Of a stretch of 64,000 nucleotides of DNA, positions 39,393-50,264 are shown piece after piece; positions within the stretch are counted from its first letter, which is position 1; every line of letters begins with the position of its first letter. The notes under the pieces were generated by a model, which worked only from the letters and a program-made list of their open reading frames with translations, made no database searches and was not told where the DNA came from. Origin of the DNA: Pachyseris speciosa (Eukaryota; Cnidaria; Anthozoa; Scleractinia; Pachyseridae); the NCBI GenBank assembly GCA_016490735.1, contig JAEMWC010000047.1, positions 917,501 through 981,500 of the forward strand, read 5' to 3'. The position numbers and the translations under genes are program-made.

Positions 39393-40500
39393 CGTAAATG
39401 GTTTGAACCCAGGAGTCATATCATAACTAAGTAAAGCACGATCGTCCGGGTTAGTGTAGTCCTGAGAAGGACTGTTTGTGGTGACATTGACTGACGTTTC
39501 GACAACCTGAGCGGAAGTCATCATCAGAGTCAAGTGATTGGGGTAACGTCAGGAGATGGTATAAGTACTCTGGTCGTTGATGTGATTGGTCAACGAAGTC
39601 GTGATGTTATTGGTTGTCTGTCAGTTAAGCCGTGATGTTATTGGCTGTGAAGACTGTAAACCGTGGTTGGTGCGTTTCGATCCGCTTTTGTTAGTCAAAT
39701 GTTCGTAGGTGTATTGTTAGTCAAATTAGTCAGTGTGTCTATTGTTTGTCTGTTGTTGATATCGTCAATAAGTCGTTTGTAAGGTGCGGGAAGCTGTTGA
39801 CAACGGTTCAGTGGTGTCCGTTCTAAGTTAGTAAACCAACTTTCCAGTGCGATCCGTTGGTGGTAGTTAGTACAGTAGGTAATGCATTTAGCAGAGTCCC
39901 AGTCGATTGTGTGGTTTGTCAGTAAATGGTGCTCAGCAATGTTATTGTTGATGTCACCATTTCTCGTCGCTCGTTTGTGTTCAGTCAGTCTTACGTTCAA
40001 ATTTCTGCCAGTCTCACCGATATAAGTGGCCTGACAGTCGCAGCATTCGATCTTGTAAACTGCTCCCTGTCTGTCCTTTGGTTCGTCTTTGTCCTTAACG
40101 TTCGTCAATAATTGTCGTAAAGTTGTGATGGGTCTGTGAGCGACACGGATATCGTAAGGTTGGAGTATCCGTGCAATGGTCTCAGAAGTTCCTTTGATGT
40201 ATGGTATAGTCGCTGTAGTGACTGGTGTCGGGTTAGCGTTCGTAGCATTTGGTTCTGTCCTGTAAGTGTTGCGTCTAACAAAGTCGCGGTTGTAGTTGTT
40301 CTTACTGAAAACGTTGTCTAAGTATTTGCGTTCGTCTGCTAAACTGTCGCTCGAGTCGCAAACTAGTTGCGCTCGTCTCGTTAAGGTCCGTATTGTCGTT
40401 GCTTTGTGTGAAGTAGGGTTGTAAGATGATTCGTCAAGTAGTCTGTCAGTGTGTGTGGGTTTTCTGTAAACTGTCGTCTGTAGTTTGTTGTTGTCACGGC
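39393..40500 (-). mobile_element. 5'-truncated Penelope-like element inserted in PLA2
   Basis: About 1.1 kb encoding the C-terminal GIY-YIG region of a Penelope-like element, followed by its 3' sequence with a hammerhead motif. Boundaries come from comparison with the uninterrupted gene at 11860-11900. The reverse transcriptase catalytic core is missing, as in many 5'-truncated copies. Confidence 0.82.
39487..39533 (-). ncRNA. Hammerhead ribozyme of the Penelope-like element
   Basis: Read on the minus strand: 6-bp stem I TTGACT/AGTCAA, core CTGATGA, stem II with GAC/GTC outer pairs, GAAA, then C and GTC at the cleavage site. All conserved core bases are present. Hammerheads are a known component of Penelope-like elements; this copy lies downstream of the GIY-YIG frame as expected. 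Confidence 0.8.
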
Positions 40501-40678
40501 TTGTACTTAAATCAAATAATGCTTTTTTTCCAACTGAACTAATAGCCGGCTTTGCTAGGGAAAGTCCTTTGTCAATCAAATACTGTTGATTTTTTGGATT
40601 TCTGAGAGCTTCTGAAGCGTAACATCTTCCAGCTTGCAATGCCTTTTTACCAATCATTGGAGCCGCATGACCAAGCAA
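39695..40678 (-). CDS. Chimeric frame: PLA2 capsid segment fused to GIY-YIG nuclease
   Basis: About 58 residues of Polinton capsid sequence (ending KKALFDLST) run in frame into about 268 residues of Penelope sequence, ending in the nuclease (VYKIECCDCQATYIGETGRNL, VRLTEHKRA) with its zinc-binding CxxC. The fusion is an accident of insertion, but the frame is open for 327 codons. Confidence 0.7.
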   Translation of the reverse strand: MLGHAAPMIGKKALQAGRCYASEALRNPKNQQYLIDKGLSLAKPAISSVGKKALFDLSTSRDNNKLQTTVYRKPTHTDRLLDESSYNPTSHKATTIRTLTRRAQLVCDSSDSLADERKYLDNVFSKNNYNRDFVRRNTYRTEPNATNANPTPVTTATIPYIKGTSETIARILQPYDIRVAHRPITTLRQLLTNVKDKDEPKDRQGAVYKIECCDCQATYIGETGRNLNVRLTEHKRATRNGDINNNIAEHHLLTNHTIDWDSAKCITYCTNYHQRIALESWFTNLERTPLNRCQQLPAPYKRLIDDINNRQTIDTLTNLTNNTPTNI

Positions 40679-40699
40679 ATCTAATCCAGTTGTTAATAT

Positions 40700-40732
40700 G
40701 CCCGCCCCTTCAGACGGGCTATTCAGTTTCCC
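40700..40732 (-). promoter_or_regulatory. Putative -1 frameshift signal, Polinton 2
   Basis: On the minus strand: GGGAAAC (40732-40726), TGA, spacer TGAATA, and the GCCCGTC/GGCGGGC stem-loop, identical to Polinton 1. The -1 frame is again the PLA2 frame. Confidence 0.55.
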
Positions 40733-40878
40733 TGTTTCCTGACAAATTTAGTCTTTGTTATTCCACACTCAGCACAAGTGCATTTCATCATAGTTCGACC
40801 ATTTTTCGTCTACTGATATCTTTCACTTCCTGGGACACATTCAGTGACTTTCTTCTGTTTGACACAATAAGATTTCAT
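40723..40878 (-). pseudogene. Zn-ribbon module of Polinton 2, nonsense codon
   Basis: Same 51-codon frame as 11489-11644, ending at the same TGA, with a TAG at 40812-40810 replacing a Lys codon. It starts behind ATATCTAACCTATTGGTATATG. The CTCAECG knuckle is kept. Confidence 0.75.
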
Positions 40879-40889
40879 ATACCAATAGG

Positions 40890-41412
40890 TTAGATATTTT
40901 CGAAGTAATCTATAATGAATCTGTGATTGACACTCACATCTGCTGGATTGAATTTGGAATTGTGTATTGTATCCAGAATTGATCTACCTTTTTGTCTCTC
41001 GAGAAGATAGTACAAACACCAATAACTACACAAGACTGAATCCCTTTCTTGTATCTCATCACCAGAGTATTCAAGTTGTTTACCACTTGTCAACATATAT
41101 ATATTTGAACTTCTGTTGGCATCATCAAACCGAAAGAGTCAAAGTATTCACAGTATTTATCATTTTTGAAATTCCTATAACAAACCCAATGAGTACCTGG
41201 TCCAATTTTTGAATCAAGATTGACTATTCCACATTCTTTGTTTTTGATTTGTCTCGGCAGATTGTCTCTTGAAAATACTCCTCTAAAATGTTTTATTCCA
41301 AGTTGTTTCACCCAATTGATTAAATCAAAGTTGGATAAGGGTTTGTTTATGAATTTCAAAGTATTGTTCCCAGAATTGGGATTGAATTTCCATAACCGAT
41401 TGGGTTATCCCA
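40890..41412 (-). pseudogene. Adenain-like protease of Polinton 2, truncated and frameshifted
   Basis: Two frames (41359-41090 and 41096-40890) meet at an AT-dinucleotide run near 41095. His (GTHWVCYRN) and Asp (EYFDSFG) are kept. The residue after the nucleophilic Cys is Ser (LCSYWC) instead of Gly. The 5' part is cut at the deletion junction and lacks the basic linker. Confidence 0.85.
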
Positions 41413-43825
41413 TATTTTCTTTCAACAGAATTGGTGCAACGCGGTTTCCCGTCAAGGAATCCCTTTGAAGGTAACTTTGAAAGATATCAGTGGTAAACTT
41501 AGGACAACATACAAATGAGAAAAGGGAGTAGTGTTTGCACAACAGTCAGTGCACCAGAATGACGATACAATAAGTCACTTTTCTTTATTACAACAAGTGA
41601 CATCTTCGGTTTAACAGATACGGTGTTTCAGTAACAACCAATATCAACACTGAGTCGACGGAATGAAGCGGGTATTGGTAAATTTTGCTGGTTTTCGACC
41701 ACATTTGACCACAGTTTTGGAAGCGTTGAGTCAAAGCCTGGAAACTAATGTCAAGGTGAAATGTTTACAGAATATAGATTGAGCGCAGTTGTCCCCTTAA
41801 ATCTCTTAGAGTTTGATAATAATACAATGATGGACTGTCATCTCGCCTTAAATTTTCATGCATCAAGTAAGATTATTTTTGCCTAAAGTTATAACCACGT
41901 GGTATTTATTGAAATCTACAGTATATACTCCTTCCAAACCTTGAAATTCTCTCTCAGACGAGCTAAGCTCAATCACTAATAGCAAATTATTTAGACAAGA
42001 AGTGCGGAAAATTTCATCTTTCCGATAACTCTTTTATTTAATTTCATATGTACATATTATTTGTTTCTTTCTCGGCACATTAGCATGTATTTTGCTAAAG
42101 GCCTAAACAACCTTAATCAGATCCGAGGGTAAATTAAAGTTTTAAAAAATTAAAGATTATAAGGGTCAGTATTCCCTTGTGTTTCTGAGTTGTTTTTTGT
42201 TCCTCTGGCTTGGCTATAACGAAGTTTTCACCTCTTCACTCTTTCCTTTTTTGTTGGGCTAAAAGCAGCACTGACAGCACAACTACTCTCTGATAATAAG
42301 GAAAATTCAAACCTGGTTACGACACAGCTTCATTCACAACGACTAACATTTAAACTTCATCATAAAACGTATAAGCAGAATTCGTTTGCAATGAATGCCA
42401 ACTCTTATCAGCAGAACATTATTATAGAGTTGCGAAAGCAAAAAATAGCAACATGCAAACACTCCCTTTGGAAGCATCATTACTGAAATTGAAATACGCA
42501 CATGCAATATTCTTTGATTGTACCTGACGTCACGGCGGCCACGTTAGTGAACACAACAATAGCGAAAAAGTCTTTTGGGAATTTGACTCTATTATTATGC
42601 AAACCTCAGCTACATTTTTCTATTGTTTTGGCACCAACATGGCCGTCTTATCACGTGAGTGCAATCAAAGAATTACACTTATTATATTGTTAGCGTGACA
42701 TTATTGTAGAAGTATGTGAGAGCTATAAAACGGGAAAAGAAAAGCTATAATATTACAGTTGAAAGGTGTCTAGGGGCTGAATAAACTAAAGTTTTCTAGT
42801 TAGGCCCTTAGCTAAGTAAAGATACTTATACAGTTTGTAGCAACTACAACAAAACCATAACAGATACACAAATACAAACGCTACAAGGTAAATTCTCGCT
42901 AAAAAGCAAAATAATTTTAGTGAAAGGTAAAAATACGAGAAGGTTTGGCGGAGCTCGTAAAAATACGTCTTCCCGCCATTTTACCACTTGACACTCCTCA
43001 AATAAGCGCAAACCCCCTCGACCTTAATAGCAAGTAAGCGCCTTCTCTGGAATAAGCACCCACCCTCCCCTCCCCCTCACTTTCTTTTCTTATAATCTCT
43101 TAAGCTTTAACTACAGCGGCATCAGAAAACAGATGAGAACACGAGAGTGATGTTTGCACAACAGCTTGTGCCCCGTGACAAAATAAAACTGAGTTAATTA
43201 GGAAATCGGATTATACAATTGAACTTTTGGAAAAACTTTGGTCTAAAACGTTCCCTTTATGAAAGGAAAACAAAGCTGTCATATTTTACGACCAATCTAA
43301 CGTAAGGCCCGTTTACACAGGCGATATTTGTTGCGTTAAGGTTTTAACTTCAAAATCTTATGTGCAAATTTGGTGTGATTTCAGCACAATTTTAGGGCAA
43401 TTTCTCTCCACGATACACCGCGATTTCAGATGCAACTCACATTGTATCAACGTTCGAGCAAGTTCGAAACTGCTGCGATATCGAGGCGATAAATTCCACT
43501 AAAATTGGGCTGAAATCGCACCCAGTTTACACGTGGGATTTTGAAGTTGCAAGTTAAGCCCGACAAAAATGGCCTGTGTAAACGGGCCTTTAAAATATTT
43601 CAAAAGAAATCATAATGATAGTTTCAAGGGATCTTCATCCTGCCTTGTTAATACTGATTCATGAAAAATCTAGGACGAGGGGAAATAGTCCGGATAATCG
43701 AGGTTTGGATATAGTAATTTAGAACTAGCCAATTCTTACAGGTTACTGCAGATCCCAGTGAGTAGAGTGCATTTGCTTGTAATTTAGTTACATGTATATG
43801 AAGAAGTTTGTAATGTTAAGAAAAG
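41413..43825 (+). repeat. Tandem-array unit 7 (long form)
   Basis: Resumes at TATTTTCTTTCAACAGAATTGG right after the deleted Polinton 2 end and runs as a full long-form unit, including the CRE-like octamer (near 42522) and the MITE. Confidence 0.8.
43304..43590 (+). repeat. AAGGCCCG-type MITE in unit 7
   Basis: Ends AAGGCCCGTTTACACAGGCG and GCCTGTGTAAACGGGCCTT. Noncoding. Confidence 0.78.
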
Positions 43826-45752
43826 TGTGTATTTTGTTTCAACAGAATTGGTGCGACGCGGGCACCCGAGAGGGAATATCGTTGAAGGTAACTTCGAAAG
43901 ATATCAGTGGTAAACTTAGCACAATATACAAATGAGAACAGGGAGTAGTGTTTGCACAACAGTCAGTGCACCAGAATGACGATACAATAAGTTACTTTTC
44001 TTTATTACAACAAGTGACATCTTCGGTTTAACAGATACGGTGTTTCAGTCACAACCAATATCAACACTGAGTCGACGGAATGTAGCGGGTAGTAATGGTA
44101 ATTTTTGCTGGGTTTCAACCACTTTCGAGCACAGTTTTGGAAGTGTAAAGTCAAAGCCTGGAAACTAATGGCAAGGTGTAATGTTCACAGAATATAGATT
44201 GAGCGAAGTTGTCCCCTTGAATATCCAAGAGTTTGAAAATTATACAGTTATTGACTGTCATCTCGCCTGAAATCATCTTCATGTACGAAGTAAGATTAGT
44301 TTTGCCTAAGGCTAAAACCACATGGTATTTATTGAAATCTACAGTGTATTACTGCTTTCAAAGCTTGGAATTCTCTCTCAGACGAGCTTAGGTGAATGAC
44401 TAATATCAAATTATTTAGACAAGAAGTGCGGAAAATTTCATCTTTCCGATAACTCTTTTATTTAATTTTATCATTACAAATTATTTGTTTCTTTCTCGGC
44501 ACATTAGCATGCATTTTGCTAGAGGCCTAAACAACCTCAATCAGATCCGAGGGTAAATAAAAATTTAAAAAAAATGGTGATGAGAGTCGGTATTCCCTAG
44601 TGTTTTTGAGTTGTTGTTTTTTTTCCTCTGGCTTGGCTATAACGCAGTTTTCACCTCTACATTCGTTCCTTTTTTGTTGGGCTAAAACCGGCGTTGACAG
44701 CACAACTAGTCTCATAAGAAGGAAAATTCAAACCTGGTTACGGCACAGCTTCATTCACAACGACTAACATTGAACTTCGTCATAAAACGGATAAGCAGAA
44801 CTCGTATCAATTGAATGCCAACTCTTATCAGCAAAACTCGTTTCAATTGAATGTCAACTAGCAGAACATTATTATAGAGTTGCGAAAGCAAAAAATGGCA
44901 ACATGCAAACACTCCCTTTGGACAACTTCATTACCGAAATTGAAATACGCACAGCAGTAAAGAAATTTGAAGGAAAAAATCTTCTTTTGACACAGAACGA
45001 AAAACCAAATGATGCCCTTGAAACACTTAATTGGTTAACACAGTTTTCTAATTACATCCATATCATTTTAAATATTGATGGTTAATCCTCTAGCAAACAT
45101 GTGGGTCAGAATATATCAGGGTCACCCAACGAGCCAAATCAACCAAAAGCTGTAGAAAGGCATTTTAAGTACCTTGTGGTGTTTGAAGTCTGTTTAAAGT
45201 AATGTTTTCATAAGCTAGAAAAAGTTCATCTGTTCGGATTCCCTAGCTGAAAGTTTAATTGCCCGAAAATGTTAGGGAACAAAATCTTCCTTTGTGAAAA
45301 TGCAAGCTGAAATGAACTTTCACGAGCTTTCTAGGGAACTATTTTCTTTCCGAAAATGCTAGCTGATGTTTTTGACTGCCAAATACAGCAATTACGACCT
45401 TTCCGAAAACCTCAGGAGCTATGATTTCTCAATTGCGAATATTTTAGGCCGCGTTTTAGTTACGAAAAGCCAAGTGCACTCTTCAATCGACGCCGAAAAC
45501 CCAAGGCGAATTACCCTCCATCGAACAGATATCTACCGAAAGTTGTCGCTGGGTGCCCTTGATATATGTTGCGGAGGCTGGCTTTTTTAATTTCTAGGTC
45601 AACGCTGAGTACAAAAGAAGCTCTTCCTTCAACATATGGTGCTGTTTGATAATAGAAAAGCAGCTAATTTCTGCAAGTTACAGGAGATCTAAATGAGTAC
45701 AATGCATTTGCTAGTAAATCAGTTATCTGATTAAGGTTGCAATCTCAAGATA
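43826..45752 (+). repeat. Tandem-array unit 8, degenerate end of the array
   Basis: Follows the unit plan to about 44950, then sequence unrelated to the other units replaces the middle and MITE (about 44960-45640), and a weak match to the unit tail closes it (45650-45752). The 45.0-45.6 kb segment holds repeated ...CGAAAATGCTAGCTGA-like motifs and no gene that I recognise. Confidence 0.55.
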
Positions 45753-45983
45753 TGTGTGTGCATTTTTTTTTTCAACAAGCATGGCAATCTCGTCATACTT
45801 TGTCGTGCAAGACCCCCAGGTAACGTCTAAAGAAGAAATTTGAAACCATTCATAATTGAAGCATTTGGTTGTTGTCATAATATTGGCTTTTTTTACGTTT
45901 ATTTTTAAAATTGAAGTGTCAAGTTTATTTTTCTCTCCTTGTTTATCTACCGCATTTCCTTGAATAACTTCCCAGTCGTTAAT

Positions 45984-46004
45984 AACAACAACAACAACAA
46001 CAAC
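45984..46004 (+). repeat. (AAC)7 microsatellite
   Basis: Seven AAC triplets in noncoding sequence. The surrounding 45753-46260 contains no feature that I can identify. Confidence 0.8.
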
Positions 46005-46260
46005 GATCTTTATTCTTTGATTATACAGTTTGTAGCAACTACAACAAAACAATAACAGATACACAAATACTAACGCTATTTGCGGACTCAAAAAGGAGAG
46101 CACTTGTGGGTGATAAATAATGAAGTGTTAATTGTATCTAATTCTATTCCTGGAGTTGAACTCTGATCTTTTATTCAAACCGTAAGGATGAAGGGTGCAA
46201 CGTTGTGCACTCTAAAATGCTTTCCTTGTTAGCAGGCGATTGTCGAGGCTATTGTGATCG

Positions 46261-46399
46261 CTAAGGCCCGGTTCATACGTCGCATTTCTGCCGTGTCGAA
46301 TGCAATTGAGACAATAGATAATGAGATGATTTGCCTCATTATTTTTTGTTTGAATTGCATTCGACACGGCAGAAATGCGACGTATGAACCGGGCCTTAG
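46261..46399. repeat. 139-bp foldback MITE
   Basis: Arms of about 46 bp, CTAAGGCCCGGTTCATACGT at the left and its exact inverse at the right, form a nearly perfect hairpin around a short centre. Its AAGGCCCG tip resembles the MITE of the array. It lies in a Penelope remnant. Confidence 0.9.
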
Positions 46400-46985
46400 A
46401 TTGCAAATTTGTTCAGTGATGACGAAATCAAAATCAGACAAAACATGCGTTTCTTTGTTGAAGTGTATCGCCACTTCACAAGTGTTTTCCGAAATCTCAC
46501 TTTAAACTCATTAGTTGTGGATCCTACATACTGGATATTACATTTATTACAAGTGATTAGATAGATTACGTTCTTAGATAATCTGATAAAATAATTCCTG
46601 CTTGTTCTAGCGCTAGAAAAGTGGTGTGATTCTATTAAAAAATAGTTACAAATATTGCATTTCCCTTAACATTTAAAGCAGCCTTGTCTTTCTAAATGAT
46701 TGAGATTGGCGAGGCGGGGTCGTGCAAGAAGTTCTTTAGTGTTTTGGGTTCTTCTAAAAGAGGGAATGATGGATCCCTTGGGGAAGATTTTAGCTAAGGA
46801 AGGTGAATTATCAATGAGATGCGGATGGGAATGCAAAATTTTCCCAATGCTAGGTAAAGAAGGATTGAAATCTAAAACTAACGGAAAGACATTTTTGGAT
46901 TGCTTAGTATTGGGAACAAGCAGATTCTCCCTAGGAATAGATTTGACTTTCTCGAATTGTTGTTTGACTTGAGAGAGATTATAAC
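46400..46985 (-). pseudogene. Penelope-like element remnant (GIY-YIG region)
   Basis: The minus strand encodes a linker (SFRRTQNTKELLARPRLA), a Cys-rich CFKC / CNICNYF segment and VIYLITCNKCNIQYVGSTTNEFKVRF, the GIY-YIG start of a Penelope-like element. Stops and missing bases make it nonfunctional. The following 46986-47430 shows no gene. Confidence 0.75.
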
Positions 46986-47443
46986 CTCTGTTGATAAGGT
47001 AACTTTATTATTTATGTACAGTACAGCCAGCCACATAACTTGCATTACCGATACTTACACAACTAGAATGCAGAGAATTTTTACCTTTCTATACATTTGT
47101 TTTCAACAGGGCTAGTATACATACAAGGGAGAGAAATTATAACTAATAATCAAGACGTAAATAAAAACGAAAAAGGAAAATAAAGTAGAAGTGGCACATC
47201 CTTCGAGACAAACATATTAGCGCAGCTCATGCAAATAGTGTTGTCCATTTTGCTCTGAATTTCCTCAGTGTGTTATATTTAAAAGCTTTGTTTAACCACG
47301 AAAGAAAGATGTGATATTTTGCAATAATGACAATGATTGAGAGCTAGACAAATGTTTAATTCAGGCTTATAGCCATATAAAATATCCGTGGCGTTTAAGG
47401 TGACATTTTCCAATCTCTTTTCGTTCCACGAGCTTATTACCAT

Positions 47444-50264
47444 TTACCAAAAAAAAAGAGTACTGGGGCATTCATATAGAAGGTGAAGTAAAGTTTCATG
47501 GGGTTGGCTACAACGATCACAGCTCGGAGATTTTCTTATCTTCATTTTGTAAAGTTTGCCGTTAGTTGGTAGAATGTTATGTACGACCTTATATTGAAAA
47601 TATTTAAGTTTGTTTTCCATTGTGGCCTTGAAGGGTAATTCATAGATAGCTTTAGCCGTGAGATTTTGTTCCACTAGTTTCCTTTCTATTAAGCATTTTC
47701 AGCACAAACATTTTACGCGCAATTTTGGCCGTGACGTTCGCAGAAGTAAGGTTGTGTTCGCCACTGTTATTGAGAGGATCTAAATTTAAAAAAGAATTGA
47801 TTTTTTCCATAGATTAGGGATCGCAGAAAGGAGACCATTATAAGTTAGAAAGTCCACTGACAAACCATATTCTCGTTAAAAATCGGATCTCGATGAAAAG
47901 TTTCCGCTTTCGTTTAGGAGGTGGTAAATTTTAGTAACCCCTTTCAGTTCTATACCATGTCGAGTGAAACACAGGTTTTCCGTCTATTCTTATGAACGGT
48001 TGTTCCAAATAGTTTCATGTTGATATTCCATAAACGTGGAAGGGTTCTTAGAGTGCAATTCCTGCCAAACAGTCAGTATATCTCTGTAAAACCTTGGCAC
48101 ATGTGTGGTCAAATTTACAGTGTGATAGGAAAAACCGTGAACACCTAAATTATGTCAGGAATGTTTATTGCCTTCTATCCAATCACGTTCGAGGATTTCA
48201 CGCGCTAAAACCGCAAACAGAACATCCGTTACAAGTCGGGCTTGATCGAAATCAAAATAAGTTCAAAATTTGGTGAAAACGGTGTTGGTTGGAAGAATCG
48301 TTTTCCCGGGTATTGTTTTAAGTGTTCTTTATTTCATTAGTGCAACTTGCTTTTTCGCAATCATTCTGAACTTCGGTATAGAAACATGTTTTGCCGAACA
48401 ACAGGAAACACTGCGGTTTGGTGAGTGGGTTTGTGGCGAGTAATTGTGTTCACGGTTTTCCCGGTCACACTGTAAATTGTGTATGTCGAAATTACATTCA
48501 AAGATAAATCCACCCCATGTTGAGATATAACAGAGGAGAAAACGGAACACGATTTACTACCGTCTGCTTCGTGTAAGCGTTTGACCCATGCTGCTTTAAG
48601 CGATTTATCCAATATGGTGAAGTCAACCATATTAAGACCGCCTTTATCCACAGGAGGTATTATTGTTTGACGTTTTACCTTATCGAGCTTGAAGTTCCAG
48701 ATGAGTTTAAAGCAAATATTATTGACTTTTTCAGCGAAGTTCGGAGGCACTGTATTACAATCTAACTTAGAAATTGCAAGTGTCTTAACAATACAAATTC
48801 TTTCTATGAGTTTTAAATTCCTAGTCGTCCATTGATTTAAAAGGTTCTTTAGCGTCACAAGCTTCTCTTCGAAATTGATTTTGTAACTAGTGGTGGAGTC
48901 ATAGGCGAAGGCGACACCTAGCGCAAATACATATTCTTCTGGCCATGCAATGTGGAATGGAGCGTGTTTGCCTAAGTGGCATTTTAGGCTTCCAAGCCAC
49001 ACTCCTTCCGTTTTCGAGATATTTATATTCAGCCCTGAGCAGGTTCCGAAGTCATTTAAGAGATTGAATAAGTGGCTGGCCGAGCACTCATCCTTTATAA
49101 ACGCTGTAAGGTCATCTGCATACATACTTAGTTTTAATACAGTGTCGTTGATTGTCAAACCACGGATAAGTTCATTTTCTGTGATCGCTTGGCAAGGACC
49201 TCAATTGCTAGGACAAAAAGAAGCCCTGACAAGGGGCAACCTTGTCGAACACCTCTGTAGAGCTGGAAAAAATCTGACGCGTAACCTTTGTTCATAACAC
49301 AGCTTGTGATGTTAGATTAAAAGGTGTGAATCCATTTTCGAAACATCGGGCCAAAGTTCATAACCTCTAGTACTTTGAACAGGTAATTCCATTCTAAAGA
49401 ATCAAACACTTTTTCAAAATCTATAAGACGTAACATGCCTGGCAAGCTTTTTTCCTCATGCAATTCAATCACATCGGATTTAACCGAATATTTTCTCCAA
49501 TAAAGCGATTTTTGACATAGCCTGTTTGATCTTTATCGATCAGTATTGGCCAGACTTTCTCTAGCCGCTTTGCAATACATTTCGTGGCTATTTTGTAGTC
49601 GGTGTTCAACAAGGTAATCGGTCGCCAATTGTTTAAGAGAAGAGTGTCTTTGTTCTTTTCTGGCAACAAGGAAATCACACCCCTTCTTTGTGAGATCGAC
49701 ATTTCACCGCACTGGTAGGCGTCGTTTAAACAGTCTTTTAAAGCAATTGCAACATATTCCCAAAAACACAAATAAAATTCCGCAGTAAGTCTGTCAGAAC
49801 CTGGGGTATTTAGTTTTTGAAAATTGTTTAAGAGCGGATAGGCATTCTTCCTCAGTGATAAGACCTTCACAGGTTTTCTGATGATCACCATCAAGTCTTT
49901 TTATGTTGTTGCAATTTAGAAAAGGCGGTGCTGAAGCATTAAATGTATCATCTGTTATTTGAGAGGAATACAAGGTCTTATAAAAGTTTTCCATTTCGAA
50001 GAAGATCTTATTCGGCTCTTCTAAATAACCATTTTCTTCAGTTTGACTATGTGTTTCCTTTCGCGAGCCCGCTTTTTCTAAATTCATGAAGTATTTGCTG
50101 TTTCTTTCACCATGCTCATACCACCTAGCTCTGCTTCTTATTGTCGCACTTTTTGTTTTATGTTCAGCCATTTTTTTGGAAGATATGTTGCGGTATGTAA
50201 GAGTGCAGAGGGTAATGATTATTCTGCTCACTGGACTATGAACAAATAAGAAATTTTCAATCAA
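47444..50264 (-). pseudogene. Degenerate LINE ORF2 (reverse transcriptase)
   Basis: Fragments in order on the minus strand: pre-RT spacer (50264-49794), RT fingers (49894-49469: NTPGSDRLTAEFY, RGVISLLPEK, NNWRPITLLNTDYKI), palm (49158-48473: LSMYADDLTAF with the YADD box) and C-terminal zinc knuckle (47674-47444: CDRCSQ...ETLLHLLYECP). Several frameshifts and one MITE interrupt it. Motif style resembles the L1/Tx1 clade. The 3' end is near 47150-47430. Confidence 0.85.
48118..48472. mobile_element. CAGTG-ended MITE inside the LINE
   Basis: Inverted ends CAGTGTGATAGGAAAAACCG and the inverse of CAGTGTGACCGGGAAAACCG interrupt the LINE frame. LINE-like coding resumes past 48110. CAGTG ends suggest the hAT group. 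I could not fix the target duplication. Confidence 0.6.

Larger units (their letters stand above)
38949..40722 (-). pseudogene. PLA2 capsid protein of Polinton 2, split by a Penelope-like element
   Basis: The upstream part (ending ALFDLST near 40501) and downstream part (from KRQTHKTDIKG near 39392 to the stop at 38949) flank a 1.1-kb Penelope insertion. The PLA2 core GPYNPL and DEIAAYHDICYD is intact. It lacks the 146-codon module of the Polinton 1 copy. The basic tail contains the slippery AAAAAAC in the same phase as in Polinton 1. Confidence 0.8.
32175..41412 (-). mobile_element. Polinton element 2, capsid half deleted
   Basis: The polymerase-side tip is intact (AGTAGTATAGG hairpin). Going right, it holds polymerase, HNH endonuclease (+ strand), BRO/VRR-NUC, integrase, PLA2 (interrupted by a Penelope-like element), Zn-ribbon and protease. 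It then ends abruptly inside the X/protease junction at GGGTTATCCCAT, where array sequence resumes. Capsid, penton, ATPase, fibres and the second tip are missing, along with about 130 bp of target unit, so one deletion removed both. It is clearly related to Polinton 1 but not a recent duplicate, because gene content and lesions differ. Confidence 0.93.

Noticed and set aside
48350..48480. Continuation of the LINE frame past YTIYSVTGK
   Set aside because: The inverted-end comparison shows this tail is MITE sequence read through from the LINE.
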